From assembly GCA_041918155.1 (NCBI GenBank), contig JAYRWH010000010.1:60926-124925 (forward strand): 64,000 nucleotides of DNA, in the 5' to 3' direction. Numbering within the stretch: position 1 is the first letter of the stretch; each line of letters opens with the position of its first letter. This document shows positions 53,009-62,000 of this stretch, one piece after another. The stretch is from UBA668 sp041918155. Its GTDB lineage: Bacteria > Actinomycetota > Acidimicrobiia > Acidimicrobiales > Ilumatobacteraceae. Below the pieces are notes generated by a model. That model searched no databases and had not been told where the DNA came from. It worked only from the letters and a program-made list of their open reading frames with translations. The position numbers and the translations under genes are program-made.

Positions 53009-54222
53009 CCGCGCTCGACAGCGTGCGCCGCAAGCGCACGACCGTGATGCTGGCCGTGAGCCTCGCGATGCTGATGATGCTGGCCGGTTTCGGCTACGCG
53101 GGCTACAAAGCACTGCGTCGTTACGAAGGGGCCAAGCAGGTCACCAATGAGAGCCGGGCGATCCCGGCGACGCCCGTCGGCCTGCTGGCGACGGTTGATG
53201 CCGACAACACACTCACTACGATCACCTTGCTGGTGCTGAGGCCCGACGGTGTCGGCGGTAGCGCCGTCACGGTGCCCGTGTCGGTCGACACCACGCTCGG
53301 CTACGGCGACGAACGTGTCCCGTTCACGGCCGTCTATGCCTCGGGTGGCATCGACGAGTTGAAATCGGCCGTCGAGAACACGATGGCGATCACGATCGAC
53401 CTGTGGCAGGCCGCGTCGCCGACCGATACCGAGGCGCTGCTGGCCAACCTGCCCGAGATCCAGGTGAACCTGCCGGTCGCCGCTGGCGCTGACTTCCCGG
53501 CCGGCGCGGCGACGCTCACCCCCGCCCAGGCGGTGGAAGTACTCAACCATCGCGAGGAGGGCCAGAACGACCGCGCCCGCCGCCCGAACGTGGCGGCGGT
53601 GTGGTCGGGAATCGCTGCTGCGATCACCGCCACCGCCTCAGCCGCGGTCACTACGTCCACGACGACCAGTCAAGTCGCCGAGGGCGCCACCACGGTTCTG
53701 CTGCCGCCGACGATTGACGACCTGTTCGCCCACCTGTTCTCCGGCCCAGTGGGGGCCCGTGAGATCGCCGCCGACGTGCTGGCGGAGGCCGACAATCCGT
53801 CGGGGATCGATGTCGAAGCGCTCAACGTGGCCGACTCGGTGATGGTGCTGGCGATGATCGCCCCGCGGTCGATGTCGGCCCCGGCCGCCGGCCTCTCGTT
53901 CCGGATCGAGGCGCCCCCTGGATATGAAGCCCGTGTGCTGCACGCGATCGGCGCGGTGCTCTTCATCGGTGGCAACGTGAAGTGGGTGTACCTGAACGGC
54001 CCCGTGCAAGCCGAGACGGCGTTCCTCGTGAAGCAGGACTCGATCCGCACCCAGGCGGAGGACAGTGGCGTCACCACGGCGTTCGGCGCCAGCCGGTTCG
54101 AAACGCCGGACGAACCGATCGAGGACGTCGACGTGATCATCCAGTTGGGCACCGAGTTCCTCGACAGCACCGACACGGCGATGCCCTCCACCACTACCTC
54201 GACGACGATCGTCTCCGGATGA
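53005..54222 (+). CDS. Membrane-anchored LCP/LytR_C-like protein
   Basis: A 405-aa protein with one N-terminal TM helix (about 16-36). The outer part begins with a degenerate LytR-CpsA-Psr-like region (TTITLLVLRPDG, FTAVYASGGIDELKSAVENTMAITIDLW) in which the catalytic Arg/Asp motif of true LCP ligases is missing. It ends with a LytR_C domain (RVLHAIGAVLFIGGNVKWVYLNG, VDVIIQLGTEF). A Thr/Ser-rich stretch separates them. True LCP proteins attach glycopolymers to peptidoglycan; this one is probably a non-catalytic relative. A strong ribosome-binding site (AGGAGGG) lies in the nadD end; start and stop overlap both neighbours (ATGA). Confidence 0.7.
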   Translation: MTALDSVRRKRTTVMLAVSLAMLMMLAGFGYAGYKALRRYEGAKQVTNESRAIPATPVGLLATVDADNTLTTITLLVLRPDGVGGSAVTVPVSVDTTLGYGDERVPFTAVYASGGIDELKSAVENTMAITIDLWQAASPTDTEALLANLPEIQVNLPVAAGADFPAGAATLTPAQAVEVLNHREEGQNDRARRPNVAAVWSGIAAAITATASAAVTTSTTTSQVAEGATTVLLPPTIDDLFAHLFSGPVGAREIAADVLAEADNPSGIDVEALNVADSVMVLAMIAPRSMSAPAAGLSFRIEAPPGYEARVLHAIGAVLFIGGNVKWVYLNGPVQAETAFLVKQDSIRTQAEDSGVTTAFGASRFETPDEPIEDVDVIIQLGTEFLDSTDTAMPSTTTSTTIVSG

Positions 54223-54581
54223 CCGTGTCGACAGCGGCACAGGCCGCGCTGCAGCTGGCGACGGTGGCTGCCAAGGCAGCTGACGACAAGAAGGCCGACC
54301 GAACCCTCACCCTCCAGGTGGGCGAGGTGTTGCAGATCACCGACTACTTCGTGATCACCAGCGCCAGCAACCGGCGGCTGGTGAAGACGGTGGTGGATGC
54401 GGTGGAGGATGCAGTGCGCGAGCAGCTCGGGCGCTCGCCGCTGCGCACCGAGGGCGTCAGCGAGCAGCAGTGGGTGCTGGTGGATTTCGGCGACGTCGTG
54501 GTGCACGTGTTCGCCGAGGAGATCCGCATGTACTACGAGATCGAGCGCCTGTACCGCGACGTGCCGCGGATCACCCTGTGA
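54219..54581 (+). CDS. rsfS: Ribosome silencing factor RsfS
   Basis: A 120-aa RsfS/Iojap protein: KADRTLTLQVGEVLQITDYFVITSASNRRLVKTVVDAVED with the conserved DYFVI, then EGVSEQQWVLVDFGDVVVHVFAEEIRMYYEIERLYRD (WVLvDfGdvvVHvF). It binds ribosomal protein uL14 (L14) and blocks subunit joining during starvation. It is the last gene of the nadD operon, with its start overlapping the LytR_C gene stop by four bases. Confidence 0.95.
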   Translation: MTVSTAAQAALQLATVAAKAADDKKADRTLTLQVGEVLQITDYFVITSASNRRLVKTVVDAVEDAVREQLGRSPLRTEGVSEQQWVLVDFGDVVVHVFAEEIRMYYEIERLYRDVPRITL

Positions 54582-54613
54582 CCATGTGAATGCTCGTTAG
54601 CCTGTAGGGCGCA

Positions 54614-55192
54614 ATGTCACTTCAGCTTTCCGGCACTTTCGACACCTCCCAGCTTCCCCGAATCGCACCCGAACCGGTGACGATCACGGTGGCGCGCACG
54701 GTCGCCCCCGGCTACGAGGGCCAATTCCTGTGCTGGGCCGAAGAAGCGGTCGCCACGCTGCGCATGGTGCACGGTTGCCTGGGTGCCGCCGTGCTGATGC
54801 CCGGCCCCGATGGAGGCGAGCACCAGATCGTGTTCCGCATGGTCGACGGCATGCACCTGCGGGCGTGGGAGAAGTCACCCGAGCGTGCCGCGCTGATGGA
54901 GAAGGCCAAGGACTTCGTGGTCGCCGAGCGCGTGGTGCGCACGGTGGGCGTGGAGGAGTGGTTCGAGTTGCCCCATCGGGCCGAGCCGAAGCGCTCGCTG
55001 TGGCACCGCATCGTCGTCGACGTGCTGTGGGTGTACCCGGTCGCGATCATCTCGTCGGTGTTCATCGCGCCGCGCATCGCCCGCCTGTCGATGGAGGTGA
55101 GGGTGGTCATTTCCACCCTCCTCATCACGCTCGTGATGCGCATGGCCGTCGGCCCGCTGCGATCACGGTTGCGTGCTCGTCGCACGTTGTGA
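54614..55192 (+). CDS. ABM-domain (monooxygenase-like) membrane protein
   Basis: A 192-aa protein. The N-terminal half is an antibiotic-biosynthesis-monooxygenase-type ferredoxin-like domain (PVTITVARTVAPGYEGQFLCWAEEAVATLRMVHGCLGAAVLMP, RMVDGMHLRAWEKSPERAALMEKA). Two C-terminal TM helices follow (about 138-180, VDVLWVYPVAIISSVFIAP and VRVVISTLLITLVMRMAV). This ABM-plus-TM architecture is known in actinobacteria and proteobacteria, but its reaction is not established. It lies 32 bp after rsfS and may be co-transcribed. Its stop codon forms part of the -35 of the tRNA promoter. Confidence 0.8.
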   Translation: MSLQLSGTFDTSQLPRIAPEPVTITVARTVAPGYEGQFLCWAEEAVATLRMVHGCLGAAVLMPGPDGGEHQIVFRMVDGMHLRAWEKSPERAALMEKAKDFVVAERVVRTVGVEEWFELPHRAEPKRSLWHRIVVDVLWVYPVAIISSVFIAPRIARLSMEVRVVISTLLITLVMRMAVGPLRSRLRARRTL

Positions 55193-55216
55193 GCTTCGTG
55201 GGCGCGCTGGTAGCGT
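55187..55216 (+). promoter_or_regulatory. Promoter of tRNA-Ala
   Basis: TTGTGA at 55187-55192 and TAGCGT at 55211-55216, separated by 18 bp. The predicted start falls just before the tRNA at 55230. Confidence 0.5.
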
Positions 55217-55229
55217 CTCACACTCGTTC

Positions 55230-55302
55230 GGGGCTGTAGCTCAGTTGGCAGAGCGCTTCCATGGCATGGAAGAGGTCAGGGGTTCAATTCCCCTCAGCTC
55301 CA
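55230..55302 (+). tRNA. tRNA-Ala (anticodon GGC)
   Basis: The 73-base cloverleaf can be folded by eye. The 7-bp acceptor stem (GGGGCTG with CAGCTCC, one G-U) has discriminator A. The D-arm is GCTCAGTTGGCAGAGC, the anticodon stem CTTCC/GGAAG has loop ATGGCAT (anticodon GGC at 55263-55265), and the T-arm is AGGGGTTCAATTCCCCT. The G3-U70 pair typical of alanine identity is present. CCA is not encoded. Confidence 0.97.
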
Positions 55303-55306
55303 CGGA

Positions 55307-55343
55307 CGAACCCCAGGTCATTGGCCTGGGGTTCGGGCGTTTT
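55307..55343 (+). terminator. Rho-independent terminator of tRNA-Ala
   Basis: A perfect 11-bp stem (arms 55307-55317 and 55325-55335, 7-base loop) followed by GGCGTTTT. It ends just four bases after the tRNA. Confidence 0.85.
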
Positions 55344-55376
55344 CCGGAGTCGAAAGAGGGCCCGAGATGCCACGGG

Positions 55377-55382
55377 TAGGGT
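55377..55382 (+). promoter_or_regulatory. -10 box TAGGGT for leaderless M24 peptidase gene
   Basis: It occupies exactly -12 to -7 from the GTG at 55389. Confidence 0.5.
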
Positions 55383-55388
55383 GCGGCC

Positions 55389-56795
55389 GTGGTAGCGACC
55401 CTCATCGAACTCGACCGACCCCTTTTCGAGGCGGTTCCGTCGCCTCCTGCGGTGCCCGGCGAGGTGTACCAGGCGCACTTGGCGGCACTGCGTGCGGCTG
55501 CGGCCGAGCGGGGGCTGACCCATGTGCTCGTCTACGGTGACCGTGAGCATGTCGGCAACCTCGTGTGGGCGACGGGCTTCGACCCGCGCTTCGAGGAGGC
55601 CCTGCTCGTCGTCGCCCCGAATCGTGTGCCGCTCGTCCTGACCGGCAACGAGTGCCTGCCCTTCGTGGCGGTCTCGCCGCTGCTCGCCACGGGCGAGTTG
55701 CGCACCGAGTTGCACCAGCAGTTCTCCCTGCCCTCGCAGCCGCGGTCATCGTCGCGTCACCTCGTCGATGTGCTGCGCGAGGAGGGGATCGGGCAGGGTT
55801 CCCGGGTAGGGGTCATCGGCCTGAAGTATCTGACCGCACTCGAGCACCCCGACCCGCAGCACGCAGTGGACGCGCCGGCGCTCATCGCCGACGCGGCACG
55901 TTCGCTCGCCGGGTGGGACGCCGTGGTGAACGCGACGGACATGCTCATCCACCCTGGGTACGGACTGCGCGCCGTCACCGGCGCGGATGAGATCGCCCAG
56001 TGGGAGTACACCAACGGTGAGGCGTCACGGGCTGCGTGGGCCGTCATCGAGTCGCTGCGCAGAGCCGCTGATGAGGGGTGGACCGACTTCGACGTGATGC
56101 GCGAGGCGCGCGTCGCCGGGCTGCCGCTCGGCTGCCACCCGACGTTCGCGACCGCCGGCACCCGCGACCTCGGGCTCAGCGGAGCGACGGGTCAACGGAT
56201 CCTGGTCGGTGAACCGCTGGCGTTCAACATCTGCCACTGGGGCTCGAACATCGCCCGCGCCGGTTGGCTGGCCGCCGGGCCGGCCGACCTCGCGCCCGCT
56301 GCGCGCGACTACATGGACGTGTTCGTCGGCCCGTACGTGGAGGCGATGTCGGCATGGCTGGCGATGATGGTGCCCGGCACGCGTGGCGGCGACGTGTACG
56401 ACATGATCCACCGCCTGCTGCCCGACGACCTGTTCGGCGTGTTCCTCAACCCCGGGCACCTCATCGCCCACGAGGAGTGGATGTCGTCACCGATCGCCGA
56501 GGGCTCCGACGACGTGCTGCGCTCGGGCATGGTGTTCCAGGTGGACATCATCCCCTCGCATCCCGTGTACGGCTCGACGCGGATGGAGGAGGGCATCGCC
56601 ATCGCCGACGCCGCGTTGCAGGCCGACCTCGCCGCCCGCCACCCGGGTGTCCTGCGCCGCTGCCTGGCCCGCCGTACGTTCATGCGCGAGGCCCTCGGCT
56701 ACGCCGTGCCCGACACCGTTCTGCCCCTCGCCGACATGGCCGGCATGGTCACCCCGTTCTTCCTCGACCCGCGGCAGGTCGTCGCGCTGCGGTGA
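55389..56795 (+). CDS. M24 (pita-bread) peptidase-like protein with altered metal site
   Basis: A 468-aa protein with a creatinase-type N-terminal domain (about 1-190) and an M24 aminopeptidase-fold C-terminal domain. In active M24 enzymes the ligands are D, D, H, E, E. Here the corresponding positions read AFNICHW (Asn280), GSNIARAG (Asn287), NPGHLIAHEEW (His357), FQVDIIP (Asp386) and TRMEEG (Glu). Two ligands are therefore Asn and one is Asp, so classical two-metal Xaa-Pro peptidase activity is doubtful. It may be a binding protein or have another chemistry. The 3' end directly abuts a toxin gene remnant. Confidence 0.78.
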   Translation: MVATLIELDRPLFEAVPSPPAVPGEVYQAHLAALRAAAAERGLTHVLVYGDREHVGNLVWATGFDPRFEEALLVVAPNRVPLVLTGNECLPFVAVSPLLATGELRTELHQQFSLPSQPRSSSRHLVDVLREEGIGQGSRVGVIGLKYLTALEHPDPQHAVDAPALIADAARSLAGWDAVVNATDMLIHPGYGLRAVTGADEIAQWEYTNGEASRAAWAVIESLRRAADEGWTDFDVMREARVAGLPLGCHPTFATAGTRDLGLSGATGQRILVGEPLAFNICHWGSNIARAGWLAAGPADLAPAARDYMDVFVGPYVEAMSAWLAMMVPGTRGGDVYDMIHRLLPDDLFGVFLNPGHLIAHEEWMSSPIAEGSDDVLRSGMVFQVDIIPSHPVYGSTRMEEGIAIADAALQADLAARHPGVLRRCLARRTFMREALGYAVPDTVLPLADMAGMVTPFFLDPRQVVALR

Positions 56796-56956
56796 GCGCT
56801 CCGGTGCGCAGCGGCGAGCGCGGTTCGTGCCTCGACGGTGATCAGGCTCACGGAGACGAGTGAGTCGGCGGCCTCCCACACCTGCACCGCGCGATCGGAG
56901 CCCTGTTCGGTGACGACCAGCTTCAGCAGCGCCGATGTGTCGAGGTAGGTGATCAT
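56796..56956 (-). pseudogene. VapC-type PIN-domain toxin remnant with antitoxin stub
   Basis: From ATG 56956 the minus strand encodes the first 54 residues or so of a PIN toxin (ITYLDTSALLKLVV, then VSVSLITVEARTALAAA) with the first catalytic Asp in LDTSALLK. Homology stops at the end of the convergent M24 gene, so the other acidic residues are lost; the frame runs on only to 56699 through non-homologous sequence. Just upstream, a stop-overlapping stub (TVSDLVAEQRR, ATGA overlap) is the end of an antitoxin, but its frame is closed about 25 codons back. The rest of the 463-bp gap to 57259 holds degraded sequence, then the promoter TAGTCT (57219-57224) for the next gene. Confidence 0.65.
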
Positions 56957-57258
56957 CGACGTTGTTCGGCGACGAGGTCGCTCACGGTTCCAGTCGCAGT
57001 AATCGGGCGTGACCTCCCACGACTCGCACTTCACGCGAGACCAACTCGACGGGGTTCGCCAACGAGTTCTCGCTCCTTGTCGAGTACGAATTGGGGCAGC
57101 CGGCTGCCGGCCACGGCCCATTCAGGCCCGACTGAGCCGGCAGTTCATCAGGTCGGGCGTTCCGCTCACGAATGCGAAACCTGACCAAAGCCCGTTTCGC
57201 AGGCCCAGCGCGTTGTCCTAGTCTTCTGCCGACTACGTCAAGCGAAGGGAAACGCGAC

Positions 57259-58968
57259 ATGTCCAACTCGCCCGCGCCCGCGAATGGGCATGTGGCCGGC
57301 GCAGGGCTCGACAACGACACGCTCACGATGATGCTCGACGCACTCGGTGAGTTTGTCGGACACGCGCTCACACCGAAGCTGCAGCTCGAACTCGATCACG
57401 ACGACGTGTGTCCCGAAGACATCGTGCGCGCCATGAGCGATCCGAGCAAGCTGGGTGTGCAGCTGGTGTTCGTGCCCGAGGCATATGGCGGCATGGGCGG
57501 TGGCGCCTTCGACTCGTACCGAGTGTGCGAGGTGATGGCCCGCCACGACATCGGTCTGGCGACAGCGGTGTTCGCCACGTTCCTCGGCAGCGACCCGATC
57601 CTGTTCGGCGCCACCGAGGCACAGAAGCTCCGCTGGCTGGGGGCGATCGCCGAACAGGGCCTCGTGTTCGCTTACGGGGCCACGGAGCCCGAGGCCGGAA
57701 GCGACCTGGGCGCGATGAAGACCACCGCCGTTCGCATCGAAGAGGACGGCGTGATCACGGGGTACCGCATCAACGGCAACAAGCAGTGGATCTCGAACGG
57801 GTCGATCGCCGACGTGGCCACGATTCTCGCCCGCACGCCAGAGGGCCCGTCGTGGTTCATCGTCCCACGGGAGACGCCCGGGTTCACCGCTGCCCATCCC
57901 GAGGACAAGCACGGCCTGCGGTTGTCGAACACGGCGGCGCTGTTCCTCGACGACGTTGTTGTGCCCGCCGACCAACTCGTGGGCGAGGTCGAGGGCAAGG
58001 GCTTGATCCAGGCCCAGCAGGTGTTCGGCTACACGCGCTTGATGGTGGCCGCGTTCGGACTCGGGGGTGGCTGGGAGGCGCTCGACCGGGCGATCGCGTA
58101 CTCGCTGGAACGCAAGCAGGGCGGCTCGCCGCTCGCCGAGAAGCAGGGGTTCACCCACAAGCTGATCGTGCCGCACGCCGTCCGCCTCGAGGCCGCTCGC
58201 AGCTACATCGAGGAGACGGCCGATCAGATCGATCGTGGGCTCGGCGAGAACGGCGCGTTGAACACCGAAGGTGCGATTGCCAAGCTGATGGCGACCGAAG
58301 CCGGAAATGCCGCGGCCGACGCGGCCATCCAGGCGCACGGCGGTTACGGCTACACACGCGAGTACGTGGTGGAGAAGATCAAGCGCGACGTGCGCATCAC
58401 CACCATCTACGAAGGCACCTCCGAGATCATGGAGATGACGATCGCACGCGACCGGTGGCAGCAGCACCTCAAGACGAGCGGTGCCTACTACTCCGACCGT
58501 GCCGCTGCCCTCGTGAGGTTGCACGCCGGCCACCCGACTGTCGGGGCGCAGTACGCAGCGCTTGCGGCGCAAGCACTCGCTGCCGTGCTCGAGGCCTGCC
58601 GGGTGGCCCGTCTCACCCGCAACCAGCACATCCTGTTCCGCTTGGGGGAACTGATCATGTACGCCGAATGCGCCGAGTCGCTCGCCCGTCGAGCAGCCGA
58701 TGCGCTCGACGGCACCCCGCACGAGAAGAGCCTCGTCCGCTTCGACGGAGACGCGCTGGCGACGATGAGTCGTGTATTCGCCCGCGAGACTGCTCAGAAG
58801 ATCGGCCAGGAGGGTGTGCGCTGGGTCGCCGGGTCGATCGACGCCGGCAGCGCCGATGTCGCCTCGCTCCTCGCCTCGATTCCTCATGAAGCCATCCGCG
58901 GCGCTCAGGCCGGGCTGCTCGCCGACATGGACCGTGTCGCCGACGTGCTCTACGGCCGCCGCGGATGA
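57259..58968 (+). CDS. Acyl-CoA dehydrogenase family protein linked to the lipid synthase
   Basis: A 569-aa flavoprotein, longer than ordinary acyl-CoA dehydrogenases (about 380) through an extra C-terminal helical domain (from about residue 425). FAD/substrate motifs are VFAYGATEPEAGSD and GYRINGNKQWISNG. The catalytic Glu is in the ITTIYEGTSEIMEMTIARDRW segment, and the C-terminal FAD contact is QAHGGYGYTREY. The start at 57259 has a ribosome-binding site (GAAGGGAAA) and TAGTCT upstream; an in-frame ATG at 57172 lies before that promoter. It sits 45 bp ahead of the multidomain synthase and is probably co-expressed, perhaps introducing or removing double bonds in its product. Confidence 0.88.
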   Translation: MSNSPAPANGHVAGAGLDNDTLTMMLDALGEFVGHALTPKLQLELDHDDVCPEDIVRAMSDPSKLGVQLVFVPEAYGGMGGGAFDSYRVCEVMARHDIGLATAVFATFLGSDPILFGATEAQKLRWLGAIAEQGLVFAYGATEPEAGSDLGAMKTTAVRIEEDGVITGYRINGNKQWISNGSIADVATILARTPEGPSWFIVPRETPGFTAAHPEDKHGLRLSNTAALFLDDVVVPADQLVGEVEGKGLIQAQQVFGYTRLMVAAFGLGGGWEALDRAIAYSLERKQGGSPLAEKQGFTHKLIVPHAVRLEAARSYIEETADQIDRGLGENGALNTEGAIAKLMATEAGNAAADAAIQAHGGYGYTREYVVEKIKRDVRITTIYEGTSEIMEMTIARDRWQQHLKTSGAYYSDRAAALVRLHAGHPTVGAQYAALAAQALAAVLEACRVARLTRNQHILFRLGELIMYAECAESLARRAADALDGTPHEKSLVRFDGDALATMSRVFARETAQKIGQEGVRWVAGSIDAGSADVASLLASIPHEAIRGAQAGLLADMDRVADVLYGRRG

Positions 58969-59013
58969 ACCCCACCCGACACTGCAACCCACGTGCCACA
59001 GGAGTACCCCGCG

Positions 59014-62000
59014 ATGTCTGAGAGCGCCGCCATCCCCAGTTCGCCGATCGCCGTGGTCGGCGTCGGGGCGATCATGCCAGAGGCGATCGATGCCGACTCG
59101 TTCTGGGCCAACATCACCGGTGGTCGGTACTCGATCACGGACGTGCCACCAGGGCGGTGGGATCCGGAGCTCTACTTCTCTGCAGACCACGCGACACCCG
59201 ACAAGACGTATTCGACGATCGGCGGATGGGTACGGGACTACCCATGGGACCCGGTCAGCTGGAAGCTCCCCATCCCCCCGAAGGTCGCCGAGCAGATGGA
59301 CGACGGCCAACGCTGGGCGATCAGCGCGGCCAGGGCGGCGCTCGTCGACGCGGGCTGGCCAAACTGGAAGACCGACCCAGACAACGTCGCCGTGATCATC
59401 GGCAACGCGATCGGAGGAGAGAAGCACTACCAGACGAACCTGCGCATCGAACTGCCCGAGGTGCTGCGCGACCTCGAGAGCGGCGCTTCATTTGCGGCGC
59501 TCTCGGCCGATCAACGCCAGCACATCGTCGACGAGACACGGGAGCACTTCCTCGCTCATTTCGGCGAGATCAACGAGGACACGATGCCGGGCGAACTGGC
59601 CAACGTGATGGCTGGCCGGATCGCCAACCTGTTCAACTTCCGCGGCCCCAATTTCACCACCGACGCCGCATGTGCGTCGGGATTGGCTGCGATGAGCGTC
59701 GCCGTCGAAGGGCTCGTCGACCATCGCTTCGATGCCGCGATCACCGGCGGCATCGACCACAACATGGGGGTCGCCGCGTTCGTCAAGTTCTGCAAGATCG
59801 GAGCGCTCTCCGCCACCGGCACGCGCCCGTTCGACGCCGGTGCCGACGGCTTCGTGATGGGCGAGGGCGCTGCTCTGTTCGTGCTCAAGCGGCTCGAGGA
59901 CGCGGAGCGCGACGGCGACAAGATCTACGCCGTCATCCTCGGGATCGGCGGTTCCAGCGACGGCAGGGGCAAGGGCATCACCGCACCGAACCCGGTCGGT
60001 CAGCGCTTGTCGGTGGAGCGCGCGTGGGCGGTTGCGGGGCAAGATCCCGGCACCGTGTCCGCGATCGAGGCCCACGGCACCTCCACTCGCGTCGGCGACG
60101 CCACCGAGCTGCAGAGCCTCACAGAAGTGTTCGGCGCGGCGGGCCTTCGGCCGGGAGCCGTGGCGCTGGGATCGGTGAAGTCGAACATCGGCCACCTCAA
60201 GGCAGCGGCCGGAGCCGCCGGGCTGTTCAAGATGGTCCGCAGCCTGCACGAGAAGGTGCTCGCCCCGAGCCTCAACTTCAATGATCCCAACCCCAATGTC
60301 GACTGGGACACCGTTCCGTTCGCGGTCAACACTGCGCTACGCGAGTGGCCCGTGCCTCCCTGCGGCATCCGCCGCGGCGGGGTCAGCGCCTTCGGATTCG
60401 GTGGCACGAACTTCCACGTGGTGCTCGAAGAGCACGTGCCGGGGCGTCACAAGCCGGCGCCTCGCGTGTTCGCCGCCGCGTCCGCCCGTCCGGTCACCTC
60501 CGCAGTCGGGTCGACTCCGAACGATGGCTTGGCCGATCCGAGCAAGCTGCCGTTGCGTGGGGCGCTCGTGCTCGGCGGGCGCGACGACACCGACCTGTTG
60601 ACCCAGGTGAATCGCGCCCTGACCGAAGCCCAGGCCGGTCGCGCTCCGGCATTGTCGCGGCCGGCCCCAGGCGTGGGGACCTGTCCCGTACGCATCGCGG
60701 TCGACTTCGCCGACGCCGCCGACCTCGCCGCGAAACTCGACAAACTGGTGAAGGCGTTCACCGCGAACAACCCTGCCATGTTCCGCATGCTGCGCCAGCA
60801 GGGTGTCTTCGTCGGACGCGGTCCATCCCCGAAGGTCGCGTTCCTCTACACCGGCCAAGGCTCGCAGTACGTCAACATGCTCAAGGGTCTGCGCGCCACC
60901 GAGCCGATCGTGGCCGACACGTTCCGCGAGGCCGACGCGGTGATGACGCCACTCCTGGGGCGTTCGCTCAGCTCATACATCTTCGTTGACGGTGACGATC
61001 CCTCGGCTGTGAGCCAGCTCGAACAGCAGCTGCTGCAGACGGAGATCACCCAGCCCGCAGTGCTGGCCACCGATTCGAGCATCAGCCGACTGCTGGCCGC
61101 ATACGGAATGCGCCCCGACATGGTGATGGGGCACAGCCTGGGCGAATACGGCGCGCTGATCGCCGCCGGCTCGCTCACCTTCGCCGCCGCACTGGAGGCC
61201 GTGAGCGCGCGGGGGCGCGAGATGGCCAGCTTGTCGGTGGAGGACAACGGCGCGATGGCGGCGGTGTTCGGTCCGCTCGCAGAGATCGAGCGGATCGTCG
61301 ACGAGACACCGGGCTACGTCGTGGTCGCCAACGTCAACTCGAACAACCAGGCTGTGGTCGGCGGGTCCACCAGCGCGGTCCTGGCCGCCGTCGAGCAGTT
61401 CAACGCGGCAGGCATCCAGGCGATCCGCATCCCGGTGAGCCATGCGTTCCACACCTCGATCGTTGCCCCGGCAGCGGTACCGCTGGTCGCGACACTGGAA
61501 CGTCTCGACGTGCGGCCACCGCGCATCCCGCTCGTGGCGAACGTGACCGGCAAGTTCTACCCCGTCGACGCGACGACGGACACGATGCTCGACTACCTCG
61601 GCAAGCAGGTGGCCTCACCGGTTCAGTTCGTGGAGGGCCTGCGCACGCTGTACGCGGCGGGCGCGCGGGTCTTCGTCGAGATCGGTCCGAAGCGAGCGCT
61701 CCACGGGTTCGTGGAGGACGTGCTCGGTCACCATGACGATGTGCTGGCGCTGTTCACCAACCACCCCAAGCTCGGTGACGCGGTGTCGATCAACCAGGCG
61801 TTGTGCGGTCTCTGGGCCGCTGGTGTTGGATTCGACTCCACGGCACCGGCCGTTGCCGCGACACCCGTGCCGACGCCAGGGGTATCGGCGACCCTTTCTT
61901 CGGATCGGATCATGCAGTTGGGTGAGCTGTTCGCCGGGGTGATCCAGGAGGGACTGCGCATCTACGGCGCGGAATCGGCGACGCTTTCCCCCGTGGCCGG

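Noticed and set aside
57238..59427. 729-codon open frame on the minus strand across the acyl-CoA dehydrogenase gene
   Set aside because: It is antisense to a gene with intact FAD and catalytic motifs and has no recognisable domain of its own.
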